NCBI GenBank assembly: GCA_966128725.1
Contig: CBHYLN010000001.1
Span: forward strand, 1-64,000
Length of the DNA: 64,000 bases
Direction of reading: 5' to 3'
DNA from: JAFDZV01 sp966128725
GTDB taxonomy: Bacteria > Bacteroidota > Ignavibacteria > OLB7
Shown here: positions 18,385-26,900 of the stretch, in pieces
How the letters are laid out: every line of letters starts with the position of its first letter
How positions within the stretch are numbered: the stretch's first letter is position 1
Notes under the pieces: model-generated
What the model saw: the letters and a program-made list of their open reading frames with translations, nothing else
What the model was told of the DNA's origin: nothing
Databases searched by the model: none
Translations under genes and position numbers: made by a program

Positions 18385-21135
18385 TCACTGTACAACGTCA
18401 ACCCGGTGATGCGCCTGCAGGCCGCGTGCCGTGCGAAGTTGGCAATGGTAGCCGCCGCTTGGCAGGCCCGCGAGATCGATCGCAATGGCATGTTCGGCAC
18501 CGTCGCCCAACAGATCCACCCGCCGAACAACCGAGCCCATCATATCAACCAACTCCAACCGGCAGGCACCTTCGGCCTTCACCCATGCGGTAAGGGCCAC
18601 CGTGGCCGGGTTCGGCACCAGACGCAACGAGGCCAGCGTTGGGGTCGCCACACCGCCAACAGCGCCCGCGTGTTCGCGCTCCACACGATACTCGGGCAGT
18701 GCGCGCGCAAGCCCCTGCGCATTGGTTGCATGCAGCGTGTACCGGAATCCCGCAGGGGGTATCCCGGCAATGCAGACAGCGAACGTATCACCGTTGCGTC
18801 GCTGCATCTCGGCTGTGCGGATGGCGGTATCGCCAACTGGATGCCACGCGATCCACGCGCGGGTGATACCATCAGCGGGATCGTAGGGGTCGGGCAGGAT
18901 CACCGCGCTGAAGCACACGGTGGTATCACCCGACACCGAAAGCGCCGCGGTATCCACCGGCCGATGCATGGCGTAGGGGCCGGCGCCCCATGCATAGTAT
19001 GCGAACGGGCGCAGGAAGTTGAAGTCATTGCCCCACGTGGTATACATCATGCCGCGCATGCCCGGCACCCCCTCCATCGCACGGCGCCAGCCGCGCATGT
19101 TGCTGGTACCGCCTTCATCGTAGTATGGTGAGGCGATCTGCGCAAACCCGAGCCGCGCGAAGGCTCCAAGGCTGGCTGCACGATCACCGTAGTTCCAGTT
19201 GACGATCGTGGGCGTGCGCGGGATCAGACCCCAGATGCCCGAAAGGTCGCCGTTGATGAGGTAGTAGTTCTTATAGGCGTTGTGCAGCGAGTCGAACATG
19301 TCGCTCCACACAAACGTCTCGGCGCCAGGGTGCACCGATTCCACAAGCTCCACGCATTGCCGCAGATTGTCCGCAAGCAGCACCGCAGGGCTTGCCGCGC
19401 GCGCCAGGCATGCCGAGTCCCGATTCATCGTGCGGATCTCGTCGTGGCCAAGGAAGAATCGCTGCGGCGAGTACAACGAGTCCACCCGCCGAAACTGATC
19501 GCCCAACAACTGATAGAGCTTTGGTTCCGACACGCATACCATTACCGATCCATTGCCGTCGATACCGGACACCGTGGTGAGGGGGTGGAAGTACGAAACC
19601 ACAATCGTATCGCCATTGCGCAGGGCGCCCGAGGCAATGCGACGCGGAACAGGCGGTGTGTGGTATGGCCCGTAATCACCATTGCCGCGCAGCATTACCG
19701 AGTCCACAATGGGGGCAAGATCAACGCCCTCGGCATACTCGCGCGCGCCGGAAATCGAACGCACGTGCAGCGGAGTGCCGGCCCGCCTGAGCACGTTGGC
19801 CAGCCCCGCCTCGCGTACCTCGATATCATCCCACCAGATCGTTCCTGCACGCCCACCCCACACACCAGCGTACAGCAACACGGTGGAGAACTCCAGAGTG
19901 CTGAACGTGGCCTCCACGCGCACCCAGGTGCCACTTGTGGCGGGTATCGAGAACGCGGTGAACGTAAGCCCGCGGGTGGAGTTGTCGGGGGCCAGCCCAA
20001 GCGCCATCAATCGCACCTCGTCGCCGCTGAAGCCATCGGTACGAACCCATGCCGACATCACGTACGTGCGATATGGCGCGCAGTCCACCCGGCGATTGAA
20101 CCGGCAATTGCCGGAGGGATTGCCCGCGGCAAAGTTGGAACATCGAGCGCTGGCCGCGCCACCATGGAACACCGATCGATCCTCGGTTACCGAGCCATCA
20201 TCGTAGAAGCTCCAGCCGGTGAATTTTCCATTGCCGCCAACGCTTTCAAACGAACCATTCGGCAACGCCACGCGGGCATCAGGTATCAGCCTCCCGGTAT
20301 CGGCCTGCATTACGTACACCGCCTGAGCCGGGAAGCCTTCGGCCAGGTTGGGATCGTGCCAGAGCAGCCCGGACGACCAGCCGATGGGAGCAACACCGGG
20401 AATGATCTCCGTGTTGGTTGCCGCCGCATTCGTGCGGAACAGCCGAACGCTGTCGAAATAGTTCCGCGGCTGCGACTCCAGAATGCTGTACTTGAAGTCG
20501 TTCTGCTGAATGCCGTTCAGGTGATAACGAGCCATTGTATCCTGGATACGCCGCAGCGCCGAAATCGCGCCGGAGCCTCGCAGGTTATGTTGCGAGAACA
20601 CCCAGCGGATGGGATAATCCGGATAGTCCCAGATGTGAACGCCGCCAACACGCGCGACTGGCGGGCCGGGTTCAACCAACCCCGCGAGCGTTGCGGCCCC
20701 GTTGAACACACCGTCGGCATCGGCGCCGCACACCAGAATCATCCCTGGCGCAGCATCGATCACATACCCGCCGGACCCCGGCTGCCCCTCACCCGGCGGG
20801 CTTGCGTTGTCGATCGCCGTGCCCAGCCTTCCAAACGCATCGCGCATGCCCATCAGGATACCGGGTGTGGGCGGATCGGTCAGCGCCGGCACGCGCACGA
20901 TTGGCAGCGTCACCCCGGTTCGGCGCGTTATCTCGCCGCGCAGGTACTCGGCGGCGCGCACGGTCACCGAGTCGGCAGCGCCATCGATTGCAATGGGCGT
21001 AACCGCCGATATCGTGAACGCCCCGGCTTGCTCGAACGCAACCTTCGGCCGTGGGTGGATCGCGGCAATCGGCGACTGTGCCAACGCCGCGCAGGCGGTG
21101 AACATCAGAGCAACGGTCAGGATGGTCGTACGCAT
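18385..21135 (-). CDS. Exported GH20-like glycoside hydrolase with inserted carbohydrate-binding module
   Basis: This is a 916-residue protein with signal peptide 1-20 (ending AALAQ). Residues about 28-155 look like the GH20 N-terminal alpha/beta domain (AAEYLRGEITRRTG; GYVIDAAPGMILVCGADADG). A catalytic barrel starts at about 175 (IRWVFSQHNLRG, MARYHLNGIQQNDFKY) and is interrupted by a CBM4/9-like jelly-roll at about 290-442 (LPNGSFESVG to TIWWDDIEVREA). It resumes with FFLGHDEIR (His564-Asp565-Glu566), which may correspond to the GH20 catalytic Asp-Glu pair. A sorting domain occupies about the last 75 residues (LVPNPATVALTAWV). A beta-N-acetylhexosaminidase-like role outside the cell is likely but unproven. 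The start at 21135 opens the signal peptide. Confidence 0.72.
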   Translation of the reverse strand: MRTTILTVALMFTACAALAQSPIAAIHPRPKVAFEQAGAFTISAVTPIAIDGAADSVTVRAAEYLRGEITRRTGVTLPIVRVPALTDPPTPGILMGMRDAFGRLGTAIDNASPPGEGQPGSGGYVIDAAPGMILVCGADADGVFNGAATLAGLVEPGPPVARVGGVHIWDYPDYPIRWVFSQHNLRGSGAISALRRIQDTMARYHLNGIQQNDFKYSILESQPRNYFDSVRLFRTNAAATNTEIIPGVAPIGWSSGLLWHDPNLAEGFPAQAVYVMQADTGRLIPDARVALPNGSFESVGGNGKFTGWSFYDDGSVTEDRSVFHGGAASARCSNFAAGNPSGNCRFNRRVDCAPYRTYVMSAWVRTDGFSGDEVRLMALGLAPDNSTRGLTFTAFSIPATSGTWVRVEATFSTLEFSTVLLYAGVWGGRAGTIWWDDIEVREAGLANVLRRAGTPLHVRSISGAREYAEGVDLAPIVDSVMLRGNGDYGPYHTPPVPRRIASGALRNGDTIVVSYFHPLTTVSGIDGNGSVMVCVSEPKLYQLLGDQFRRVDSLYSPQRFFLGHDEIRTMNRDSACLARAASPAVLLADNLRQCVELVESVHPGAETFVWSDMFDSLHNAYKNYYLINGDLSGIWGLIPRTPTIVNWNYGDRAASLGAFARLGFAQIASPYYDEGGTSNMRGWRRAMEGVPGMRGMMYTTWGNDFNFLRPFAYYAWGAGPYAMHRPVDTAALSVSGDTTVCFSAVILPDPYDPADGITRAWIAWHPVGDTAIRTAEMQRRNGDTFAVCIAGIPPAGFRYTLHATNAQGLARALPEYRVEREHAGAVGGVATPTLASLRLVPNPATVALTAWVKAEGACRLELVDMMGSVVRRVDLLGDGAEHAIAIDLAGLPSGGYHCQLRTARGLQAHHRVDVVQ

Positions 21136-21199
21136 CGCTTTCTGGTATTGGTCAGGAAATCGCCACCGCCATTGGCGGCGCACGGATGCCGGGCTGGGT

Positions 21200-21766
21200 T
21201 TATGCCGCATCGGGGCCTGGCGCCACGCCGTCACTTGCACGATCGCCGCCAAGCGCCTTGCTCATGATCACGCTGCGGTAGTTGGTGACATTCCATTGTG
21301 CATGGCCCACATGCCGATATCCCCGCCGCGAATAATAGGCGATCAGATGCGCCGCACTCTCGGCCGTATCCAGCGCAAGCTCGGCTGCGCCGTCGCGACG
21401 GGCACAGGCCTCCACATGGGCCATCATCTGCCCGCCGTATCCGTGCGCCTGCAACTCGGGCTCCACGGCAAACTGACCGAACGAGGCAACGTCCGGACGG
21501 TCATACCACTCGGCACCGCCGGCGGCTTGCGGGCCGTAATACATCACCGTGGCAACCACCCGGTTGTTCACCGTCCCCACATAACATTCGCCGTTCTCCA
21601 TGCGCTCAAGCGTTTGCTCCGCGGTCTGGTGAGTCGCGAAAAAACGCAACCCCATCGCCGCAAGCGTGGCGTAGGCGCGGTGCAACAGCTCGGTCAGCTC
21701 GGCAACCGAATCCTGCTCCGTGAACCGGCGGATCACCATTGTTGAAGTGGCTACGTTGTTGGGCAT
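21200..21766 (-). CDS. GNAT-family N-acetyltransferase
   Basis: This is a protein of about 188 residues. The acetyl-CoA binding segment is FGQFAVEPELQAHGYGGQMM (the usual V.P..qg.G.G..l), followed by ELALDTAESAAHLIAYYSRR and the beta-strand GYRHVGHAQWNVTNYRSVIM. The N-terminal half fits (MVIRRFTEQD, ELTELLHRAY). It is cytoplasmic with unknown acceptor. The start at 21766 gives MPNNVATST before the fold; an internal ATG at 21739 is also possible, and neither has a good ribosome-binding site. A 26-bp sequence repeated at 23842 lies 80-105 bp upstream. Confidence 0.85.
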   Translation of the reverse strand: MPNNVATSTMVIRRFTEQDSVAELTELLHRAYATLAAMGLRFFATHQTAEQTLERMENGECYVGTVNNRVVATVMYYGPQAAGGAEWYDRPDVASFGQFAVEPELQAHGYGGQMMAHVEACARRDGAAELALDTAESAAHLIAYYSRRGYRHVGHAQWNVTNYRSVIMSKALGGDRASDGVAPGPDAA

Positions 21767-21845
21767 GACGCGCGGAGGTTGTGTTTCTGTTGGTTTGATG
21801 CGGCATGGCCGGCAACCGCACCCTGGCATGCCCGCGAAGTTACGG

Positions 21846-21871
21846 TGCCCGCCGTTGCAACACACGCGGCG
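21846..21871 (+). repeat. 26-bp direct repeat, copy 1
   Basis: This 26-bp word begins TGCCCGCCGTTGC and ends ACACACGCGGCG. It occurs again, exactly and in the same orientation, at 23842-23867. The two copies lie on either side of a tandemly duplicated gene pair, and each lies upstream of a minus-strand gene. It could be a shared promoter element, a recombination scar or a protein-binding site. Confidence 0.8.
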
Positions 21872-21913
21872 AGCCTGCATGGCCCAATCCGCCGCACGCT
21901 ACGTGCCATAAAC

Positions 21914-21950
21914 AGCAAGCGCTCACCGAACGATTCGGCAAGCGCTTGCT
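21914..21950. terminator. Intrinsic terminator of the paralogous pair
   Basis: AGCAAGCGCT (21914-21923) pairs with AGCGCTTGCT (21941-21950), extended inward by CCGAA/TTCGG. It lies 38 bp past the stop of the minus-strand gene at 21988. Confidence 0.65.
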
Positions 21951-21987
21951 GATCAACCCAAAGCACAATCGGCCCGCGAGCAGGCCT

Positions 21988-22782
21988 TTATCGTACCAGT
22001 TCCATCTTGCGGGTGCGGATGGCATCGTCGGTGGTAAGACGCAGGAAATAGCTCCCGCTGGGCACTTCCAGACCATGATCATCGCGGCCGTCCCAGATCA
22101 GCCCGTAGGTGCCGGCATTCTGTTCGCCTGCTTCCAGGGTAATCACCAGTTCGCCAGCAGCATTGTACACAGCCACGCGCACGGTTGCCTTGGTTGGCAG
22201 CGCATAGGAAATCGTCGTGCTTGTGTTGAACGGGTTCGGAACGTTCGCCGACAGTTCCACGCCTGCACCCGCAACCGATTGCAGCTTCCCCTTCACACCC
22301 TTGGCAAAGGGATTGTTCCGACCGCGCCAAGCGGCAATGGAATCGCGCTCAACGGCCGTAAGCACCATCTCGTGATCCACGTACAGGTCGTTGGCAAGCG
22401 CGTACCGTCCCTGGCTCAAGGCGCCAACGGCCGCGATCGTGGAATCCACATCGGCGGCAAGCGCCAACGTACGGGCCGACGCTACGCCGGCCGTGCGCAG
22501 GTAAGCGGCAAAATCCGCGCAGAGCAGCAACTGTTGGGTACCAATCGCGCCCACCGGACCCCAAACCCTGCCCGGGCCTGGCGCGCCGGTATTACACTCG
22601 CAGTGGGCCTCGGTAGCGCTGGCCCAGCACGTTGCCTGCCCCGTGGCGCAACTGGCGCTGCACGATGCACCGGTCGGCGAGGCCGCCGTGCAGCTTGTTT
22701 GCGGCTTCGGCTTGGCGAACGCGAACGCAGGCATCACCACACTGAGAGCGAGGAATAGAATACCGATCGAAAAACGCTTCAT
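21988..22782 (-). CDS. Exported Cys-rich protein with C-terminal sorting/FlgD-like domain (paralogue A)
   Basis: This is a 264-residue protein with signal peptide 1-24 (MKRFSIGILFLALSVVMPAF). A Cys-rich stretch follows at about 30-70 (SCTAASPTGASCSASCATGQ; SATEAHCECN), then a helical middle (about 80-165) and a C-terminal FlgD/sorting-type beta-sandwich (about 180-264: ANVPNPFNTSTTISYALPTK to PSGSYFLRLTTDD). It is clearly homologous to the next gene upstream along the whole length, including the phrases SATEAHC, LCADFA and ERDSIAAWR.RNNP. The function is unknown; the six or more conserved cysteines suggest a disulfide-stabilised extracellular module. The start at 22782 begins the signal peptide. 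Confidence 0.75.
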   Translation of the reverse strand: MKRFSIGILFLALSVVMPAFAFAKPKPQTSCTAASPTGASCSASCATGQATCWASATEAHCECNTGAPGPGRVWGPVGAIGTQQLLLCADFAAYLRTAGVASARTLALAADVDSTIAAVGALSQGRYALANDLYVDHEMVLTAVERDSIAAWRGRNNPFAKGVKGKLQSVAGAGVELSANVPNPFNTSTTISYALPTKATVRVAVYNAAGELVITLEAGEQNAGTYGLIWDGRDDHGLEVPSGSYFLRLTTDDAIRTRKMELVR

Positions 22783-22832
22783 GGTTGGAATCCCAGTTGA
22801 GTTGGACGTATAGATGATGTGTTGATGTCTCA

Positions 22833-23639
22833 TTACCGCACCACGCGCATCGTTTGCACCCGCAGAATGCCGGGGGTTGTAAGCCGCAGGAAGTATGCCC
22901 CGCTGGGCACCGAACGGCCGCGATCATCCCTTGCATCCCACTGGATACTGTAGCGCCCGGCGTTCTGCTGCCCTGCTTCAAGCGTAGTAATCAAGTCGCC
23001 GGCGTTATCGTAAACAGCCACTCGCACCATTGCGCCTTCGGGAAGCGAGTAGGTTACAGTTGTGCGCTCGCGCAACGGATTGGGCACATTCACCTCAAGC
23101 GCGACTTCGGCGCCCGATTTTGCCACGTAGCTACCCGTCACCGTCTTTGCCCACGGATTGTTCCGCATCCGCCACGCCGCGATCGAATCCCGCTCGGCGG
23201 AGGTTATTCCGGCCTCGTGAGCCACGTATGCATTACACGCCGCCGCATACCGTGCCGGGCTGTTCACCTGAACCGCCACGATGGTGGAGTCCACATCCCG
23301 CGCCAAAGCCTCGGTGCGAACAGAGACCATGGCATTACTTCTCAGGAAGGTTGCGAAGTCGGCACACAGCGAAAGCTGTTGGCCGGTAACACCGCTGGGC
23401 AGCCCCCATACCATCCCGTGCTCGCCGTGGCTGGGATCCGGATCGTAGTCGCAACCGCAATGGGCCTCGGTAGCTGATGCATAACAGCGTGGCTCCGAAC
23501 CGTCCGGACAATCCGCCGAACATGCATTGCCGTTCGGTGCCGACGCCTGGCACGTATTGCGAGGTTTTCCGGACAACCCGGAACACGAAGCCGCCAGCAG
23601 TATGGCAATGCCAACCAGAAGCGTGTGTTGGTGATTCAT
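22833..23639 (-). CDS. Cys-rich lipoprotein with C-terminal sorting/FlgD-like domain (paralogue B)
   Basis: This is a 268-residue paralogue of the downstream gene, 50 bp away on the same strand. Unlike its partner it has a lipobox (LAASC, Cys19), so one copy is predicted as a lipoprotein and the other as a freely exported protein. The Cys-rich region (ACSADCPDGSEPRCY, SATEAHCGCDYDPD) is followed by a helical region with LCADFATFLRS and ERDSIAAWRMRNNPWAKTV, then the C-terminal sandwich VNVPNPLRERTTVTYSLPEG to PSGAYFLRLTTPG. The frame is open to 23813, but the ATG at 23639 opens the signal sequence. The role is unknown. Confidence 0.75.
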   Translation of the reverse strand: MNHQHTLLVGIAILLAASCSGLSGKPRNTCQASAPNGNACSADCPDGSEPRCYASATEAHCGCDYDPDPSHGEHGMVWGLPSGVTGQQLSLCADFATFLRSNAMVSVRTEALARDVDSTIVAVQVNSPARYAAACNAYVAHEAGITSAERDSIAAWRMRNNPWAKTVTGSYVAKSGAEVALEVNVPNPLRERTTVTYSLPEGAMVRVAVYDNAGDLITTLEAGQQNAGRYSIQWDARDDRGRSVPSGAYFLRLTTPGILRVQTMRVVR

Positions 23640-23841
23640 AAACACCCCATATACTAATGAACATAGCAGAATGAATTCGACAGGGGAGGTGTAAAGACTC
23701 AAGCAATATATAGGAATGAGACTCCTCGCGCAAGGAATCGCCAGGGTACATAAACATGCACCCCCTTTCGAGGGCCACATGAGTATACTATTGGAGCGAA
23801 CCAATGAGACCAACTATCGCGATTCAACCATGATTGGCCCC

Positions 23842-23867
23842 TGCCCGCCGTTGCAACACACGCGGCG
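23842..23867 (+). repeat. 26-bp direct repeat, copy 2
   Basis: This is an exact copy of 21846-21871, same orientation, 1996 bp away. It lies about 200 bp upstream of the start of paralogue B. Confidence 0.8.
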
Positions 23868-23908
23868 CGGATATATGACTGCGTTCGCCGTGTTGGCCCC
23901 AACAACAA

Positions 23909-23940
23909 GGCCCGGCTGGATTGGACATTCCAGCCGGGCC
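23909..23940. terminator. Intrinsic terminator of the metalloprotease gene
   Basis: GGCCCGGCTGGA (23909-23920) and its exact complement (23929-23940) enclose an eight-base loop. It lies 24 bp beyond the stop of the minus-strand gene and is followed on that strand by TTGTTGTTG. Confidence 0.75.
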
Positions 23941-23964
23941 TATTGATCCATGCATGATCTACGG

Positions 23965-26900
23965 TTATTGCTTTACCAGCTTCCGGCGCCAGGCTTTCCC
24001 GCCCGCCTTTACGTCCAGAATGTAGACGCCGGCAGGCAGGGCGTGAATGTCGATCGTGCGCACCGCGCGGCCTGTTGCCCGTGGCATGTCGAAATGCAGC
24101 ACCGGACGGCCGGCAAGATCCGTTATCGAAATCGCCAACGTCGATGTACCGGTTATCTCCGCTTCGATGGTCACCACCCCGCTGGTTGGGTTGGGATGGA
24201 ACATGAACGTGCGGTCGCCGGTTTCGGCGGCAACCGAACTCGGCAGCTGATCAACCACAAACGGATCGGAGGTATTCGAGCAGCCGTTGGTGTCCAGCAC
24301 GGTCACAACGTAAACGCCCACCACATCCAGCTTGATGGTTGCGGCCGACACACCGGTAAGCAACGTGTCGTTGCGGTACCAGATCAACGTGCCCAACACA
24401 CCGTTGTAGGCCAACGAGTCGCCGCGCCCGTTGCGGGCCAGGATCGGCTTGGCCGGCTTGGCCAGCACCGTTACGGCAACCGAGTCCGAACGGCCGGAGC
24501 AGCCGCCCGCCGCGAACACCGTTACGTAGTACGTTCCGCTGCGCCGTGCTGTCACGGTGCGGGTAGTGTCGCCGCTGGACCACCGGTACCGCGCAAACGC
24601 TCCGCCGGCATCCAACACAACACTGTCGCCCTCGCACACGCGCGTGGCGGTAAGCGCCGCTATACGTGTCTGCGGCGTGCCCACAAAACTCACCGTCACC
24701 GTATCGGAGTTGTTCGCGCAGCCGAATTCGTTGCTGACGCGCGCGAAGTACTTGCCGCCCTGCGTCACCGTGATCATGCGACCGGTGCGGCCGTCGGACC
24801 AGATGACGCCGCTTAAACCAGGGCCGGCATCCAATACCAGGCTGTCGCCCTGGCATGCGGTTGTTCCGCGAGGTGTGGCAATGCGCGACTGCGGGAAGGG
24901 ATTTACGGTAACAACAACCGGCTCGGAAGTGGCGCCGCAACGAGCGCTGTCGGCAACGCTTACCGAGTACGAGCCGGATGACCGCACAACAATGCGCTTG
25001 GTTGTGGCGCCGTTGGACCACAGGAAGCCCACGTTGCCGTCGTTCGCGGTAAGCACCACGCTGTCACCGGCACAGAAGCTGACAGGACCGCTGGCCGTGA
25101 TCGATGCGGTGGCCGCGCAGATGGAGAACGTATCGGTAATGCCAACCACGGTACTGTCGTTACGGCCGATGATTCGCAGACGCGCAAGGGTGGAAGCGAT
25201 GCGCGGCACCGACCAGTTGTAGCTGCCGTTGTTTGGCGCAATCGCGATTTGCCCCCACGTACCGGAGCGCAACGTCCATAACTCCAGACGAACGCTGTCC
25301 ATGCAACCGCTGGTTGTCCAGCGGAGATTTTTGGTGGAGCCGGCCGGGATCTTCTCATCGTAGACCGGCCCAAGCGGAATCAGCAACCGGGGCGCCTCCG
25401 GGCGGGCCGTATCGTAGTTGGAGAAGACCGACTCGGTTGGTCCGGAAATGGACTTCATCGCGTAGACATACGTATTGCAGTTGACAACGGACTGGTCGGC
25501 ATACGATGTCTGCGTCCCGGGAACGGTGGTCAACAGCAGGAAATCCGCCGGGAGGTTCGCCGGCAACGTGGCCCTGTAGATCGCATAGGTTGGCACGGCC
25601 GCGCCCGGGGCGGTCCAGGTAAGGTCCACCTTGGCATTGCCGGGCGTTGCCACAAGGTTGGAGGGCGGAAGCACGCTGGATATGATAAAGGTGCCGCTGA
25701 CGGCCTGCCCGTAGAAGGTCGAAACATCGGCGTCAATCACCCGAATCATCGCGCGCTGCGCCGGTGTGTTCGGGATCGTCCAGTTGTACGAGCCCGTGTT
25801 CGGCGTCGAGGCCACGATGGTGGACCAACTGGTGCCGTCGTTCGTGGATATCTCGATACGGACATTGGCCGCCGGGAACGAGGACCACGTGATCGCGTGC
25901 GACTCGGTAACGCGCCACTCGTCGCGTTCGCGCGGCGAGATCACGCGGAACATGCCAAGCCGGGCGGCAACAAGATCGTAACCGCCGATGCCGTGCAGCG
26001 AATCCGGTCCGTAGATGCTGGGCTGGTCGGTCGGCGTGGTATACGTGTACCGCCCAACCAGATACGCGTTGTCGCCGGTACCGTTTACCGCAAGCCCGTA
26101 GCTCTCCTCGTTGCGGGTGCCGCCGCCGCGCGTGCCCCACACGGGCCAGCCGTCCGGCGTGAACTTTGCAACGAACACATCGGTGCCACTACCGCCCAGG
26201 CTTGTAAGCGTGATGCTGGCGATATCCATGCGATCGGTGAAATGCCCGGCCACATAGCAGTTGCCGGCGGCATCCTGCGCAAGCGTTGTTCCCCAGTCAT
26301 CACCGGTCGAACCGAAGCGGCGATGCCACAGCATGGTGCCGGCGTTGGAGTACTTGGCGACAAACGCATCGCGCGCGCCAGCGCTCGATGCAACCGTTGT
26401 GCCGAAGTTCACCAGGCCGGAAATCCAACCGGTAACAACGGCATTGCTGCCAGCATCAAGCACAACGTCGGTCATCTCCTCGGCGCCGGTCCCGACAACG
26501 GTGGTTACCCACTGGAAGGTGCCGGCGCTGTTGTAGCGCGCAAGGAAGCCGTCATCGCCCCCGTTGCCGCCGGGCGTGCTGCCGCCAAACGTGGCCGACG
26601 TACGATAACGCCCCACCATCACGGTGTTGCCCGTTGCATCAACGGCCACGGCATCGGCCTCATCCATATCGGCACCGCCGCCGCGCTGGGCCCAGGTGAA
26701 CGTTCCCGCGTTCGACATCTTGGCGATGAAGGCGTCGTTGAGTCCGGCTGCGGTAAGCGGAGTTCCGCCGAACGTGACGGTGGAGGCAAACGCGCCCACC
26801 AGGTACAGGTTGCCCGACCCATCGGTAACCAACCCACGTCCCTGATCGCGGCCCGTGCTGCCGGCACGGATCGCCCACGAGAGCGCCCCTGCCGGGGAAT

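Larger units (their letters stand above)
23640..23964. other. 325-bp gap: promoter region, repeat and terminator
   Basis: No coding sequence is evident. It holds the upstream region of paralogue B, the second copy of the 26-bp repeat (23842-23867) and a strong hairpin (23909-23940) ending the metalloprotease gene. Confidence 0.6.

Noticed and set aside
19282..21267. + strand open frame of 661 codons
   Set aside because: It is antisense to the GH20-like gene, with composition typical of a shadow frame and no start signal.
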